Positions 52,547 to 62,591 are shown, counted from the stretch's first letter. The stretch is 64,000 nucleotides of DNA from Ferruginibacter sp. (GCA_025350645.1 JANXXM010000029.1:1-64000), one strand, 5' to 3'. Notes: generated from the letters alone by a model not told the origin. Program-made: numbers and translations.

Positions 52547-53839
52547 ATGGATATCCCGGCAATTCTTGCAATATTAATTTCACTTTTTATCATTGGCTTT
52601 TTTTCTGGTGTGGAAATAGCTTTTGTATCTGCCAATAAATTATCGCTTGAGCTTAATAAAAAACAAGGAACCTATAGTGGAAAAATATGGGGTGGCTACG
52701 CAGATAATCCTGCAAAATTTATTGGCACCACACTCGTAGTTTTAAATATTGTACTGGTTATTTATGGCCTGCTCATTGGTGAAGTATTGTACCCCGTATG
52801 GCTCTGGATAGAGCGTCACCTGCCTGCATCATCTGCCAATTATTTAAGTTTTATAAAACTCTTTGTAGAAACTATTTTAGCTACTACTATCATTTTGTTT
52901 GTAGAATTTATTTTTAAAGCATTATTTCGTGCAAGAAATCTAAGCCTGTTAAATAACGGAATAATTGCCTGGACAGCCCAGTTTTTCTTTTCCATTTTTT
53001 CATCTACCGCTTCAGTATTTGTAAGTATAGCAGAGTGGATATTAAAATATGTTTTTAATGTAAAGATACACGACCGCAAAGAAGTGTTTAGCAAAGTAGA
53101 TCTGGAGCATTATGTGCAGCAAAATAAAATGCACAATGAAGAAGAATCTTCAGAAATAAATAAGGAACTTTTTGAGAATGCTTTATCGCTGGGAGATGTG
53201 CGCCTGCGGGAATGCCTTGTACCACGAAAAGAAATTGTGGGTACCGAAAAAAACAGCACTATTACTGAGGTAAAAAATATTTTTATAGAAACAAGGCTAA
53301 GCAAACTCGTTGTTTACGATAAAAATATTGATACTATTACAGGGTACATTCACCAGTTAGATTTGTTTAAAAACCCGGCAACAATAACCGAAATTTTATT
53401 GCCCATCCCTACCGTACCAGAGAGCATGAGCGCTACAGATCTAATGAACAAATTTAGTAAAGAACGCAAAAGTATAGCATGGGTTATAAATGAATTTGGT
53501 GGCACTGCAGGTATTGTAACTATGGAAGATTTGCTAGAAGAAATATTTGGGGAAATAAAAGATGAGTATGATGATGTGGAGGATTTTGTAGACAAACAAA
53601 TTGCAGACAATGAATATATTTTTGCCGGGCGTATGGAGTTGGATCTGATAACAGAAAAATATAGCATTGCTTTTCCGGCAGATGAAAGTGCCGAAACCCT
53701 TTCTGGCTTTATCATACAACATAATGAAGCTATACCGTTGCAAAAAGAGCAAATAATTATTGGCAATTATGAATTTACCATTCTTAACGTAAGCGATACA
53801 AGAATAGAAACGGTAAAAATGAAAGTACTTCGTAGATAA
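52547..53839 (+). CDS. CNNM/CorC-type hemolysin family protein
   Basis: A 430-residue membrane protein with a CNNM transmembrane domain (residues about 5-185, GVEIAFVSAN near residue 22). A CBS pair covers about 205-330 (VINEFGGTAGIVTMEDLLEE), and a CorC-type terminal domain follows. It is a paralogue of GldE at 36.8-38.2 kb. A role in metal-ion transport is likely from the family. It starts 35 bp after gmk. Confidence 0.9.
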   Translation: MDIPAILAILISLFIIGFFSGVEIAFVSANKLSLELNKKQGTYSGKIWGGYADNPAKFIGTTLVVLNIVLVIYGLLIGEVLYPVWLWIERHLPASSANYLSFIKLFVETILATTIILFVEFIFKALFRARNLSLLNNGIIAWTAQFFFSIFSSTASVFVSIAEWILKYVFNVKIHDRKEVFSKVDLEHYVQQNKMHNEEESSEINKELFENALSLGDVRLRECLVPRKEIVGTEKNSTITEVKNIFIETRLSKLVVYDKNIDTITGYIHQLDLFKNPATITEILLPIPTVPESMSATDLMNKFSKERKSIAWVINEFGGTAGIVTMEDLLEEIFGEIKDEYDDVEDFVDKQIADNEYIFAGRMELDLITEKYSIAFPADESAETLSGFIIQHNEAIPLQKEQIIIGNYEFTILNVSDTRIETVKMKVLRR

Positions 53840-53854
53840 AATATTTTCAGCAAC

Positions 53855-53862
53855 TAATTTTG
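53855..53862 (+). promoter_or_regulatory. TAnnTTTG box 4 bp before the glycosyltransferase start
   Basis: TAATTTTG, then CAGC, then ATG at 53867. It lies 16 bp past the stop of the CorC-type gene, suggesting a separate transcript. Confidence 0.4.
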
Positions 53863-53866
53863 CAGC

Positions 53867-54928
53867 ATGACAATTGGCGCACATATTCCCTCAGCAAAAA
53901 TAAACGGGCTGCTGCATTCCTCTCTTATATTACTCGCAAAAAAATATCCTACCAATCATTTTATTTTTTTTGTAGAAAAAAAAATAAAACTACTTGTAAA
54001 TAATTGTACAGTTGTAATCATCTCCCCAAAGCCAAAAAATAAATTATTGCAGCATTATTGGTACAATTATAAATTGCCTGCATTGCTTAAAAGATACGAT
54101 GTAAATACTTTTATAAGTACCGCTGATATGCTTTCGCTAAAAACAACTATTGATCAATATCTTTTGTTTGAGGACGATGTTTTTGCAACTGAAAAAAAAT
54201 CAAATAATTATTTTAAAAAAATATTTAGCAGTAATCTAAAAAAAGCAAGAGGAATATTTGTAGCAGAAGAAATTTTTAAAACCAATGCAATTTCTCGTTT
54301 GCCGGATGGCGAAGAAAAGATAAAAGTTGTTTTTCACGGCATTGGGGACAAAAAACTGCCTCTTGGATTTACTGATCAGCAATCAGTTAAAAACCAATAT
54401 ACAGAAGGATTTGAGTATTTTCTTTATTTTGTAAATTCTTATACCGCTGTACATTTAGTAATAATCCTCAAAGCATTTTCTCTTTTTAAAAAGTGGCAAA
54501 AATCTTCTATGAAATTGGTTTTTATATTGCAAAATATTAAAGAAGAGGGATTGATAAACGATTTTAAAAATTATAAATATAAAAACGATATTGTTTTTGT
54601 AACGGATAAACATAATAGTGCTTATATTTTACAAACTGCATACACTACCATTTGTTTTGAAAAGTATGCGGGAAACAATAAAATTTTTGAAGCAGTACAA
54701 TCTGGCGTTCCTGTTATTGCAGATGAAACAGCAATAAATACAGCAGTTTTTACAAATACAGTTTTATTTTGCGAGATAACAGCGCAATCTTTATCACAAA
54801 AAATGATGTTGCTCTACAAAGATGAATTTGAAAGAAACAGATTGATTGAAGCAGGGTATAGTAAAGCAATAAAATATAATAGTGAAGCTGCCGCACATAA
54901 AATATGGGATACACTTACAGAAGTATAA
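53867..54928 (+). CDS. GT4-like glycosyltransferase
   Basis: A 353-residue protein of the GT-B fold. The C-terminal half carries KIFEAVQSGVPVIADE, the nucleotide-sugar-binding segment of GT4 enzymes. The N-terminal part is divergent (HSSLILLAKKYPTNHFIFF). Substrate is unknown. The family often builds capsule or lipid-linked glycans. No other glycan genes are next to it. Confidence 0.75.
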   Translation: MTIGAHIPSAKINGLLHSSLILLAKKYPTNHFIFFVEKKIKLLVNNCTVVIISPKPKNKLLQHYWYNYKLPALLKRYDVNTFISTADMLSLKTTIDQYLLFEDDVFATEKKSNNYFKKIFSSNLKKARGIFVAEEIFKTNAISRLPDGEEKIKVVFHGIGDKKLPLGFTDQQSVKNQYTEGFEYFLYFVNSYTAVHLVIILKAFSLFKKWQKSSMKLVFILQNIKEEGLINDFKNYKYKNDIVFVTDKHNSAYILQTAYTTICFEKYAGNNKIFEAVQSGVPVIADETAINTAVFTNTVLFCEITAQSLSQKMMLLYKDEFERNRLIEAGYSKAIKYNSEAAAHKIWDTLTEV

Positions 54929-54971
54929 AAGCATAAAACCTGTTAACTTCGCACTTCGAAAAATTATAAAT

Positions 54972-55319
54972 ATGCACAAATCATCTATAAAAATTGATAT
55001 CTTACTGAGTGCGGATAAAGTGCCGGAAAACATTACGTGGAATGCAACAGACAGCAGTGCAGATATGACACAAAAAGCAAAAGCGATGTGTATTGCATTT
55101 TGGGATGCTGCAGATAAAACTGCCCTGCGTATAGATCTTTGGACAAAAGATATGATGGTAGATGAAATGGGAGAATTTTTTTACCAGATGTTTTTTACCA
55201 TGGCAGATACTTTTAACAGGGCCACACAAGATACTGTGCAGGCAGAAGAAATAAGGGTATTCGCAAATAGTTTTATTAAAAAATTTAGAGATAAACAGGT
55301 AAAAGAAAACAGCGCTTAA
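54972..55319 (+). CDS. gldC: Gliding motility protein GldC
   Basis: A 115-residue cytoplasmic protein. The ATG at 54972 (MHKSSIKIDILLSADKVPE) matches the family start; the longer frame overlaps the glycosyltransferase gene. GldC is conserved in Bacteroidota and is required for gliding in Flavobacterium, often near gldB. gldB is not in the window. Confidence 0.88.
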   Translation: MHKSSIKIDILLSADKVPENITWNATDSSADMTQKAKAMCIAFWDAADKTALRIDLWTKDMMVDEMGEFFYQMFFTMADTFNRATQDTVQAEEIRVFANSFIKKFRDKQVKENSA

Positions 55320-55449
55320 ATAAATTACATAATAAAATAAGCGAACTACATGGCACAGTGTAAGAAAAAAAAGTGCATATATTTTTTAAATAAATACAAA
55401 AATTAAGTTTGCCACAGCAATGCTGTACAAGTTTTTAAAATTAAAAATA

Positions 55450-55899
55450 ATGAGTTTAGAACAAAACATTATGGCATCTATGAAAGATGCAATGAAAGCA
55501 AAAGATGAAGCAAAGCTTCGTTCCTTAAGAGCCATAAAAGCAGAAATAATAAAAGCAAAAACAGAACCAGGTTCAGGGGGCGAAATTGATGAAGCTACAG
55601 AACAAAAGTTTTTGCAAAAAATGGTAAAACAACGCAAAGATTCTTTGGAAATATTTGAGAAGCAGGGTAGGGAAGATCTTGCAATAAAAGAAAGAGAAGA
55701 ACTTGCAGTAATAGAAAAATTTTTGCCGGCGCAAATGAGCATGGCAGATATTACTGCAATTGTAAAAAACATTATAACCAGCACTGGTGCATCTTCCGCA
55801 GCCGATATGGGTAAAGTAATGGGTGCGGCTACCAAACAACTTGCCGGCAAGGCAGATGGCAAAATGATTAGTGGAATCGTAAAATCTTTATTAGCCTAA
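55450..55899 (+). CDS. GatB/YqeY domain protein
   Basis: A 149-residue helical protein starting at ATG 55450 (MSLEQNIMASMKDAMKAKD). It resembles the tail domain of GatB and the YqeY family. The motif FLPAQMS and the end KMISGIVKSLLA are typical. Function is unclear; a tRNA amidotransferase link is only by homology. CvpA lies 10 bp downstream. Confidence 0.9.
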   Translation: MSLEQNIMASMKDAMKAKDEAKLRSLRAIKAEIIKAKTEPGSGGEIDEATEQKFLQKMVKQRKDSLEIFEKQGREDLAIKEREELAVIEKFLPAQMSMADITAIVKNIITSTGASSAADMGKVMGAATKQLAGKADGKMISGIVKSLLA

Positions 55900-55909
55900 A
55901 CTTTATGCA

Positions 55910-56446
55910 ATGATAATAGATGCCAGCTTTATAATACTTATGGTGCTGGCCGTTTACAAGGGCTTGCACAAAGGATTTATTGTAGCAGTTTTTTCTGTAG
56001 TTGGTTTTATTGTGGGGTTGGCAGCAGCATTAAAATTATCCGCTTTTGTAGCTGCAAAACTTACTACACAGGTAAATGCTGGCAGCAAATGGCTGCCGGT
56101 AGTTTCTTTTTTATTAGTATTTATTGCCATTGCATTCCTGGTAAATTTTTGTGGTAAGCTTATTCAAAAAATATTTGAAACCGTAATGCTGGGTTGGGTA
56201 AACCGTATAGGCGGTGCATTGCTTTATGCACTGTTGTATAGCATCATCATCAGCATATTTTTATTTTATGCAGTACAGCTTCATTTCTTAAAAACAGAAA
56301 CTATTAGCGCTTCTGTAATATACCCGTACTTGCAGCCCTTAGGTCCAAAAGTTATTGGCGGCTTTGGTTTTGTTATCCCCTGGTTTAAAGATATGTTTGC
56401 CCAGTTGCAACATTTTTTTGAAGAGGTTGCTGCCTCAGCAAAATAA
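55910..56446 (+). CDS. CvpA family protein
   Basis: A 178-residue membrane protein with four or five helices and the CvpA N-terminal pattern MIIDASFIILMVLAVYKGLHKGF. CvpA family proteins affect colicin V export and envelope homeostasis in proteobacteria. It shares a transcript with YqeY by spacing. Confidence 0.87.
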   Translation: MIIDASFIILMVLAVYKGLHKGFIVAVFSVVGFIVGLAAALKLSAFVAAKLTTQVNAGSKWLPVVSFLLVFIAIAFLVNFCGKLIQKIFETVMLGWVNRIGGALLYALLYSIIISIFLFYAVQLHFLKTETISASVIYPYLQPLGPKVIGGFGFVIPWFKDMFAQLQHFFEEVAASAK

Positions 56447-56909
56447 TATTTTATTTGCTATTGCGCTTTCAGCATTAGTACTTTATTTATCTTTTGTACG
56501 TTGCCCGCCTGCAATCTTTTTATCCGCTGAAAAGGCGGAATAAAAAGGATTTTCGGCTAAGCAAACGCAGCCCTTCAGCATTTTATCTTTATCATCATTT
56601 TCTTATAATTTTTTGTACGTTTTAGAGAGTATCTTTCGTAAATACAGTATTCAAATTTTTTTTTATTTTTTTATAAAAGCATTAGCTAGTAAATGTTTTT
56701 TTTATAAAATAACTTAACCTGCAATAGTCATCGTCTAACTTCCAAACAAGGGTTCTCATCGAATTTTAGAATCATAAGATATTCATACTTAGTAATTTTA
56801 CCCTATAAATCAAAGATAATAACGGCTCTTACGAAATAAGTTTAGTAAAAACCCGTTTTATAAATAATAACTAAAAAATAAACAACCAATTATTTTTTGT
56901 AAGAAAAAT
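56447..56909. repeat. 463-bp intergenic region with a hairpin and shared 25-bp block
   Basis: A hairpin at 56515-56549 joins a TCTTTTTATCCGC arm to its complement. The block 56566-56590 is 24/25 identical to 28505-28529. The rest is AT-rich without a gene or clear RNA. Confidence 0.55.
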
Positions 56910-57347
56910 ATGAAACTATCTTCACTATACAATCCTTTACACTTTTTACAAGCTTGTTTTAAAATGAACAGAGAAAACCAAAACTACAATACAGAAAGCA
57001 ATAGAAGTAATTTGATAGAGCCGGATTATTTAGACAAAATTTGTTGCGGAGATCAGGTATTTAGAAAAGATATTATAAATGAACTCATCATTCAGATACC
57101 GGAAAATATCTTAAAAATGGAAGTGGCTATTCAGCAAAATCTTTTTACTGAAGTGCACAGTGTAGCGCATGATCTTAAAACAAATGTTTTCATTTTAGGC
57201 CTTTCAAAATTAATAGGAGAACCGCTTCAAAGCATCGAAACTTTAAGCTTAACTGCCAGTACAATGACGGAAATAGAAACATTATTTGCAGGTATAAAAT
57301 CTGTATGCCAGGTTGCGATAGTAGAAGCAAAACAAATGGCAGCCTAA
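56910..57347 (+). CDS. Hpt-domain protein
   Basis: A 145-residue protein; the ATG at 56964 (MNRENQ) is an alternative start. Residues about 40-135 form a histidine phosphotransfer domain with His87 in VAHDLKTNV, the acceptor site. Such proteins carry phosphate between a hybrid kinase and response regulators. No hybrid kinase is in the window, and the orphan OmpR regulator at 2.9-3.6 kb is too far away to assume pairing. Confidence 0.75.
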   Translation: MKLSSLYNPLHFLQACFKMNRENQNYNTESNRSNLIEPDYLDKICCGDQVFRKDIINELIIQIPENILKMEVAIQQNLFTEVHSVAHDLKTNVFILGLSKLIGEPLQSIETLSLTASTMTEIETLFAGIKSVCQVAIVEAKQMAA

Positions 57348-57385
57348 GCCGCTATTTGTTACTTTTTACTAAATATTTTTTTCTC

Positions 57386-58579
57386 CTAAATAAAATGAAG
57401 ATAATCGTAATTGCCACCAAGAATTGTTTTATCATTTGTACCCAGCCATTTATTTAATACTGTAGCATATACACTTTTAAAATCTACTTTATGCTTTAGG
57501 TCTCCATCGTTAAGGTCTGTAAGATCTGGCATAGCATTAAGTAATCCCTTTTGTTTTAACCCACCGCTTATAAAAAACATGTTATTTGCAGTGCCATGGT
57601 CTGTACCATTGCTGGCATTTTGAGTAACCCGCCTTCCAAATTCGGAGAACGTCATCATCAGTACATCTTCAAAACGATTATTCTTTTTAAGATCATCAGT
57701 AAATGCTTTTACCGCATCATTCAATTCTGTAAACAGTCTTTTCTGCTGTGCTTCCTGCGCTACATGCGTATCAAAACTACCCAGCGATAAGTAATAAACT
57801 TTTGTGTTTATATCCGATAAAATTAATGAGGATATTGTTTTCAGATTTTTTCCAAGTTCCGTATTAGGATATGATGCTGCGGTAGGACGTAATTTGCTCT
57901 GGTTATAAATATAATCTGCACTGCTAAGCGTTTCGCTCATAGTTTTATATAAATAATCTACTGTTTCTTCCGACCCCTGATGGGCTGCATTAATATCTTT
58001 ATAAAATTTTTCGTTACTACTGCTGTATAATTTACGCGGGTCTTTAAAGGCTAATCCTTTTTTATCCTTTCCTTTTAAAGCAAGACTTAGGGTATCATCT
58101 ATTTCCAGCCCTTGCGTTGGTTTATCGCAACCTATGCATTGTGCATCCAGGTAACGACCTATCCACCCGGTGTTTAAATACTCAGTAGCATTACTTGCGC
58201 TTTGCCATATATCCATACTTCTAAAATGCGACCGGTCAGGATTTGGATAACCTACACTATTCATTATACCCAGGTTTCCTTCATCGTATAAACCTTTAAA
58301 AGCTAAGAGTGCAGGGTTAAGTCCGGCATCTGCAGTAAGCCCCAAAGCCACGTCTTTACTTATTCCTATCGTTTTTCGTTCCCGGTAATAAATGTCATTA
58401 GTAATGGGTATTACTGTATTTAATCCATCATTACCACCACTAAATTGTATTACTACAACAACCTTGTTGCCTGCAGGTACCATTAATGGTTTTTCGAATG
58501 CTTTTAAAAATTTTGGCATCATCATAGACGCTGTGGCAAGTGAGCCAATTTGTATAAAATCTTTACGCTTAAGTAACAT
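57386..58579 (-). CDS. DUF1501 family protein
   Basis: A 397-residue protein with a signal-like N-terminus (MLLKRKDFIQIGSLATASMMMPKFL), in which the Tat-like twin-Arg is replaced by KRK. The DUF1501 domain has QFSGGNDGLNTVIPI and the SFDTHVAQ and TFSEFGRRV segments. DUF1501 proteins are related to sulfatase/phosphatase folds and are usually found next to DUF1800 genes, as here. Function unknown. A gap of 118 bp separates it from the upstream gene. Confidence 0.9.
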   Translation of the reverse strand: MLLKRKDFIQIGSLATASMMMPKFLKAFEKPLMVPAGNKVVVVIQFSGGNDGLNTVIPITNDIYYRERKTIGISKDVALGLTADAGLNPALLAFKGLYDEGNLGIMNSVGYPNPDRSHFRSMDIWQSASNATEYLNTGWIGRYLDAQCIGCDKPTQGLEIDDTLSLALKGKDKKGLAFKDPRKLYSSSNEKFYKDINAAHQGSEETVDYLYKTMSETLSSADYIYNQSKLRPTAASYPNTELGKNLKTISSLILSDINTKVYYLSLGSFDTHVAQEAQQKRLFTELNDAVKAFTDDLKKNNRFEDVLMMTFSEFGRRVTQNASNGTDHGTANNMFFISGGLKQKGLLNAMPDLTDLNDGDLKHKVDFKSVYATVLNKWLGTNDKTILGGNYDYLHFI

Positions 58580-58663
58580 AATAAATTATTTAAAAACTTC
58601 TAAATTCACTGAAGGTGAACACAGAAGATTGTGAATGTAGAGAGCCTAATTCTTATACATTTC

Positions 58664-58702
58664 TTGTGTTTTAAATCTTGTGTCTAAAATCTAATATCTA
58701 AC
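58664..58702. repeat. TCTAA-type heptamer repeat between DUF1800 and DUF1501 genes
   Basis: From about 58673, ATCTTGT, GTCTAAA, ATCTAAT, ATCTAAC follow each other with a 7-base period. The last units run into the end of the DUF1800 gene. Confidence 0.5.
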
Positions 58703-60155
58703 ACAATTGATATTCCGGCGTGCTCATTACATTTATCACCACACTTTTTATAAAACTTTCCCTGCTTTCATTGTTTAAATACTGGGATAATAATGTTGTA
58801 TTTATACGTGCGTGCGTTTGTAGTAAAGAGTTTATGATAACCTGCGAAAGCTGCGGCCTTGCGGTTTTTTCAAAATTTTTATTTACCATTGGCCAGTCGA
58901 TTACAGCACTGCCGCCATTAGTAGAAAATGCAGCTTTTTTCCCCAGCTTTATTCTTTTTTCGTTCATCATGCCCATGTTCACATCATCATCACTTTTCGG
59001 GCGAATGTCTATGGAATCTTTTGCACTTAATACCTGCGGTATCTGCAGCCGAACCATTAATGTGCTGCTGTCTATCCAGCTTTTTCCACCTGCCCAGCCA
59101 GCAACATTTGGTGGGTAAAATAAGGTTTGTCCCAGTACTTTTTCAAATAATAATTGTGCATCAGGATTATCCAGCGTTAGCGGCAGGTACCGTCTTATTC
59201 CAACTAATAATTCCACCGGTGATTTTATTTTATTTCCGATATTTTTTTGATCGTAAAACCAGTCACTCGTATAAATATCATCCAGCAATTTTTTAATATC
59301 ATAATTACTTTTAAAAAAACGAGCGCTCAAATATTGAACGTTGGCTTCGTCAATATTTTCATTTACGAAATAGCTGTAAATTTTTTTGGTAATATAATTA
59401 GCCGTTTGGGGATTTTTTAAAATGATGTCCAGTATTTCATCACCATTAAAGTTGCCTGTTTTTCCTAAAAAAGTTTTTTCCTGGTCGTCATGTATATTTG
59501 GCTTGAATATAAAGTTGCCAGTAGCATCATAAGTCCAGCCTGTAAAAGCTCTTGCACTTTCTTTAATGTCATTCTCCATATAGTTTCCTCTGCCCAGTGT
59601 AAAAAGTTCCATTACTTCCCGTGCAAAGTTTTCGTTTGGTTTGCCTTTTCTATTTTGCTGATTATTTAAAAACTGGAGCATTGCAGGGCTCTTGCTTACC
59701 GCATGCAGCATATCTCCAAAATTGCCCAGGGCATTGGGTCTTATAACATTCAATAACTCCTGCGAAAAATAAGAGTTTACTACTCTGCATGCAAAATGAC
59801 CATGCCAGAAAAGGCTCATTTTTTCTCTTAACTGGGCTTTGCTGTTTACCATTACCTCCAACCAGTCCAGGTTCAGGTTTTTAAGCTCATCTACAGATTG
59901 CTTGCGCATAAGCTGCTTTTGTTCCTTGGTAACTTCCGCAGGTTTCATTTTTATTCCATCTGCATTCATATCATTTTTATAAGAAACCGGTATAGTAGCA
60001 GTATTTATTTTGTAAGGCTTTTCAGCAGAAGTTTTTAATAAAGTTTCCCATAGTTTTTTGGGATTAGTAGCGGAAAGGTTTTCAATATTTTCTGCCATTG
60101 GGCCAAAGCCTGCCCGCCATAACAGATGCTGATTTTTTAAACGGATATCTGGCAT
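58698..60155 (-). CDS. DUF1800 family protein
   Basis: A 485-residue protein. HLLWRAGFGP opens the DUF1800 domain, which contains a MSLFWHGHFACRV segment and the REVMELFTLGRGNY motif. No signal peptide is visible, whereas its DUF1501 partner has one. The pair is common in Bacteroidota and other environmental bacteria. The activity of the family is unknown. A cytochrome c gene lies about 100 bp upstream on the same strand. Confidence 0.9.
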   Translation of the reverse strand: MPDIRLKNQHLLWRAGFGPMAENIENLSATNPKKLWETLLKTSAEKPYKINTATIPVSYKNDMNADGIKMKPAEVTKEQKQLMRKQSVDELKNLNLDWLEVMVNSKAQLREKMSLFWHGHFACRVVNSYFSQELLNVIRPNALGNFGDMLHAVSKSPAMLQFLNNQQNRKGKPNENFAREVMELFTLGRGNYMENDIKESARAFTGWTYDATGNFIFKPNIHDDQEKTFLGKTGNFNGDEILDIILKNPQTANYITKKIYSYFVNENIDEANVQYLSARFFKSNYDIKKLLDDIYTSDWFYDQKNIGNKIKSPVELLVGIRRYLPLTLDNPDAQLLFEKVLGQTLFYPPNVAGWAGGKSWIDSSTLMVRLQIPQVLSAKDSIDIRPKSDDDVNMGMMNEKRIKLGKKAAFSTNGGSAVIDWPMVNKNFEKTARPQLSQVIINSLLQTHARINTTLLSQYLNNESRESFIKSVVINVMSTPEYQLC

Positions 60156-60257
60156 AATACTAAAATTTTAAAAGTACGATACTAGGACGCTGTGTAGTTT
60201 ATATAGTTTAACAGCAAAAATAAAAACCTGTATTTTTTATAAAAATTTGCAATATTT

Positions 60258-60629
60258 TTATTCTTTTTTTGCGTGATTATTTATGTACAGAGTAATATTT
60301 GCTTTACCAGCAGAATCCAGGCCGGCTTTTAGAGCCATTCTTTCTATAATAGGCTTCCATTCTTCTACAGTAAAATCCTGCTCATTCTTTAATTCATGGC
60401 AGCGTCCGCATTTTGCATTGTAAATTTCTTTGCCCGCTTCTGCCCTTGTTGTATTCATATCCAATGGTTGTACGTTAGCTATTACTACAGGTTCAACTTT
60501 TATTTCTTCTACAGGTTTAATGGCAGATACAGGAGTTATGGGCGTTATATTAACCGGTTGTTTGGTAATTTTTATAACACATCCCGTAAAAAATATAAAA
60601 AGTACAAGTAGTATATAAATTGATTTCAT
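60258..60629 (-). CDS. Cytochrome c lipoprotein, short
   Basis: A 123-residue exported protein with a lipobox-like FTGC, a Pro/Val-rich linker and one haem site CGRCH near residue 84. The region after it is short, ending HAKKE. It stands upstream of DUF1800 and DUF1501 genes on the same strand and may supply electrons to an enzyme of that group; this is only inferred. Confidence 0.8.
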   Translation of the reverse strand: MKSIYILLVLFIFFTGCVIKITKQPVNITPITPVSAIKPVEEIKVEPVVIANVQPLDMNTTRAEAGKEIYNAKCGRCHELKNEQDFTVEEWKPIIERMALKAGLDSAGKANITLYINNHAKKE

Positions 60630-60751
60630 AATTAAATTTATAATAAAATTGTTGTCTAAAAATAACCCTAATAAATCATTAACAGAATTATATTGAAAAA
60701 AGAATTCTGCATTAAAAAAAGCGGTAAATTGTATATATAATTTTTCCGTTT

Positions 60752-61813
60752 ATGGCCATTAAAGTTTTAAAATACCTGTCTCCTCTTTGTATTTTTATAT
60801 TAGCCTATTTTTCGTTTACAAACAAAGGTGTATATGTATGGCTTCCACTAATTTTTGTATGGATAATGATACCCTTGTTAGAAACGATGATACAACCCAA
60901 TGAAAATAACATGGCAGCGGCAGAGCAGGAAATAGCTAAAACAAATAAGTGGTACGATTACATGTTGTATGTAATTGTATTTTTTCAATATGCGGCGCTG
61001 CTGTATTTTTTATTTAGTATGAAGGAGCCAGGTTTAAGCGTATGGGATGTAACCGGGCGAATATTTTCTATGGGATTGCTCTGTGGTACTTTTGGTATAA
61101 ACGTAGCACATGAGCTTGGGCACAGGGTAAATAAAAAGGAACAAATGCTTGCAAAATTATTATTGGCTACATCACTGTATATGCACTTTTTTATAGAGCA
61201 CAATAAAGGCCATCATAAAAATGTGGCTACGCCGCAAGACCCCAGCAGCGCAAGGTTTAATGAGCCGGTTTATTTTTTTTATGTGAGAACTATACTTTTT
61301 TCTTATCTGTCTGCATGGCATATAGCCAACGAAGATTGTCATAAAAAAAATGTACCCACATTTAGTTTTAAAAATGAAATGTTGCAGGCTCATATTTATC
61401 AACTTTTATTACTCGGTATTATTTTTTATTTTTTTGGTGGGCTCATTTTACTATACTTTATTGCTGCAGCTTTTGCAGGCATAGCCTTGCTGGAAACCGT
61501 GAATTATATAGAACATTACGGCTTGAAACGAAAAGAAACTGCTATGGGCAAGTATGAGCGTGCTTTGCCTCAGCATAGCTGGAACAGCAGCCACCCCATA
61601 GGCAGGTTATTGTTATTTGAACTTAGCCGCCACAGCGATCATCATTACATGGCCAGCCGAAAATATCAAATATTGCAACACCATAAAAATGCGCCACAGT
61701 TGCCTACTGGCTACCCGGGTAGCATGCTATTATCTTTGGTGCCACCGCTTTGGTTTTATGTAATGAACAAAAAAATAAAAATGATGGAAGCGCAAAATTC
61801 TATAGCGGCATAA
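60752..61813 (+). CDS. AlkB-type alkane 1-monooxygenase / fatty acid desaturase family
   Basis: A 353-residue membrane protein with about five helices and the four conserved His regions: HELGHR, EHNKGHHKNVATPQDP, NYIEHYG and RHSDHHYM. NYIEHYG is the hallmark of AlkB enzymes, which hydroxylate alkanes or fatty acids at a di-iron site. No rubredoxin or rubredoxin reductase gene is adjacent, so the electron source is not visible. The substrate is unproven. Confidence 0.88.
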   Translation: MAIKVLKYLSPLCIFILAYFSFTNKGVYVWLPLIFVWIMIPLLETMIQPNENNMAAAEQEIAKTNKWYDYMLYVIVFFQYAALLYFLFSMKEPGLSVWDVTGRIFSMGLLCGTFGINVAHELGHRVNKKEQMLAKLLLATSLYMHFFIEHNKGHHKNVATPQDPSSARFNEPVYFFYVRTILFSYLSAWHIANEDCHKKNVPTFSFKNEMLQAHIYQLLLLGIIFYFFGGLILLYFIAAAFAGIALLETVNYIEHYGLKRKETAMGKYERALPQHSWNSSHPIGRLLLFELSRHSDHHYMASRKYQILQHHKNAPQLPTGYPGSMLLSLVPPLWFYVMNKKIKMMEAQNSIAA

Positions 61814-61823
61814 AATTTTTATA

Positions 61824-62537
61824 TTGATAAAAAATATACACAAAAAAACATTTTTTAGATTAACCCTTACATTTATTTTATTTACGATAGTTGGTACACT
61901 TACGCATGAGTGTGGGCATTTTGTTACAGCAAAATATTTAGGCTATTCAGCAAGTATTCATTATAAATACACACTTTGGAATAATCCCGTTGAAGATTCC
62001 TTAGTGGAAGATATCTACAATAAGTTTGGTTATGAAATGCGCAATAGTAATAGCTCTTTAAACAATAAAATAGTAAACGAAATAGAAACAAAAACTGCAA
62101 AAGATACCTACAGGATTACGCTGGGCGGCCCTATACAAACTATGTTCACAGGCACTTTAGCCTTCTTAATATTATCGTGGAGAACAAAATATTTTAAAAA
62201 TATACAATCACATTCTATACTACAATGGCTGCTCATTTTTTTTAGCTTATTTTGGTTAAGACAAACAGCAAATTTTATTTTGTGGATAGCTATGGTTCTT
62301 GCTAAAGTAAAGCAAAAAAATATTGGAGATGAAATATTTTTAGCTCAACATTTCCATTTACCGAATTGGTTTTTTAGCATAATTACTGCAATTATTGGTA
62401 TAATGGTTTTAGCAAAAATTATATCAACTTTTATACCTCTTAGATTTCGCTTTACATTTATTGCTGCAGGCTTTGCAGGAGGTACAGCAGGGTATATTTT
62501 ATGGTTTAAAATTTTGGGACCTTTTGTAATACCATAA
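61824..62537 (+). CDS. M50-like zinc metalloprotease
   Basis: A 237-residue membrane protein starting at TTG 61824. HECGH in the first helix matches the HExxH zinc motif of intramembrane M50 proteases. A Gly-rich GGPIQTMF follows. The usual NPDG-type motif is not obvious, so activity is uncertain. It starts 10 bp after the AlkB-type gene and may be co-transcribed with it. Confidence 0.6.
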   Translation: MIKNIHKKTFFRLTLTFILFTIVGTLTHECGHFVTAKYLGYSASIHYKYTLWNNPVEDSLVEDIYNKFGYEMRNSNSSLNNKIVNEIETKTAKDTYRITLGGPIQTMFTGTLAFLILSWRTKYFKNIQSHSILQWLLIFFSLFWLRQTANFILWIAMVLAKVKQKNIGDEIFLAQHFHLPNWFFSIITAIIGIMVLAKIISTFIPLRFRFTFIAAGFAGGTAGYILWFKILGPFVIP

Positions 62538-62591
62538 TAAAACCTAATAAAAATTATAACGAAATCCAATCCATCAATCTCCTAAATTAAT

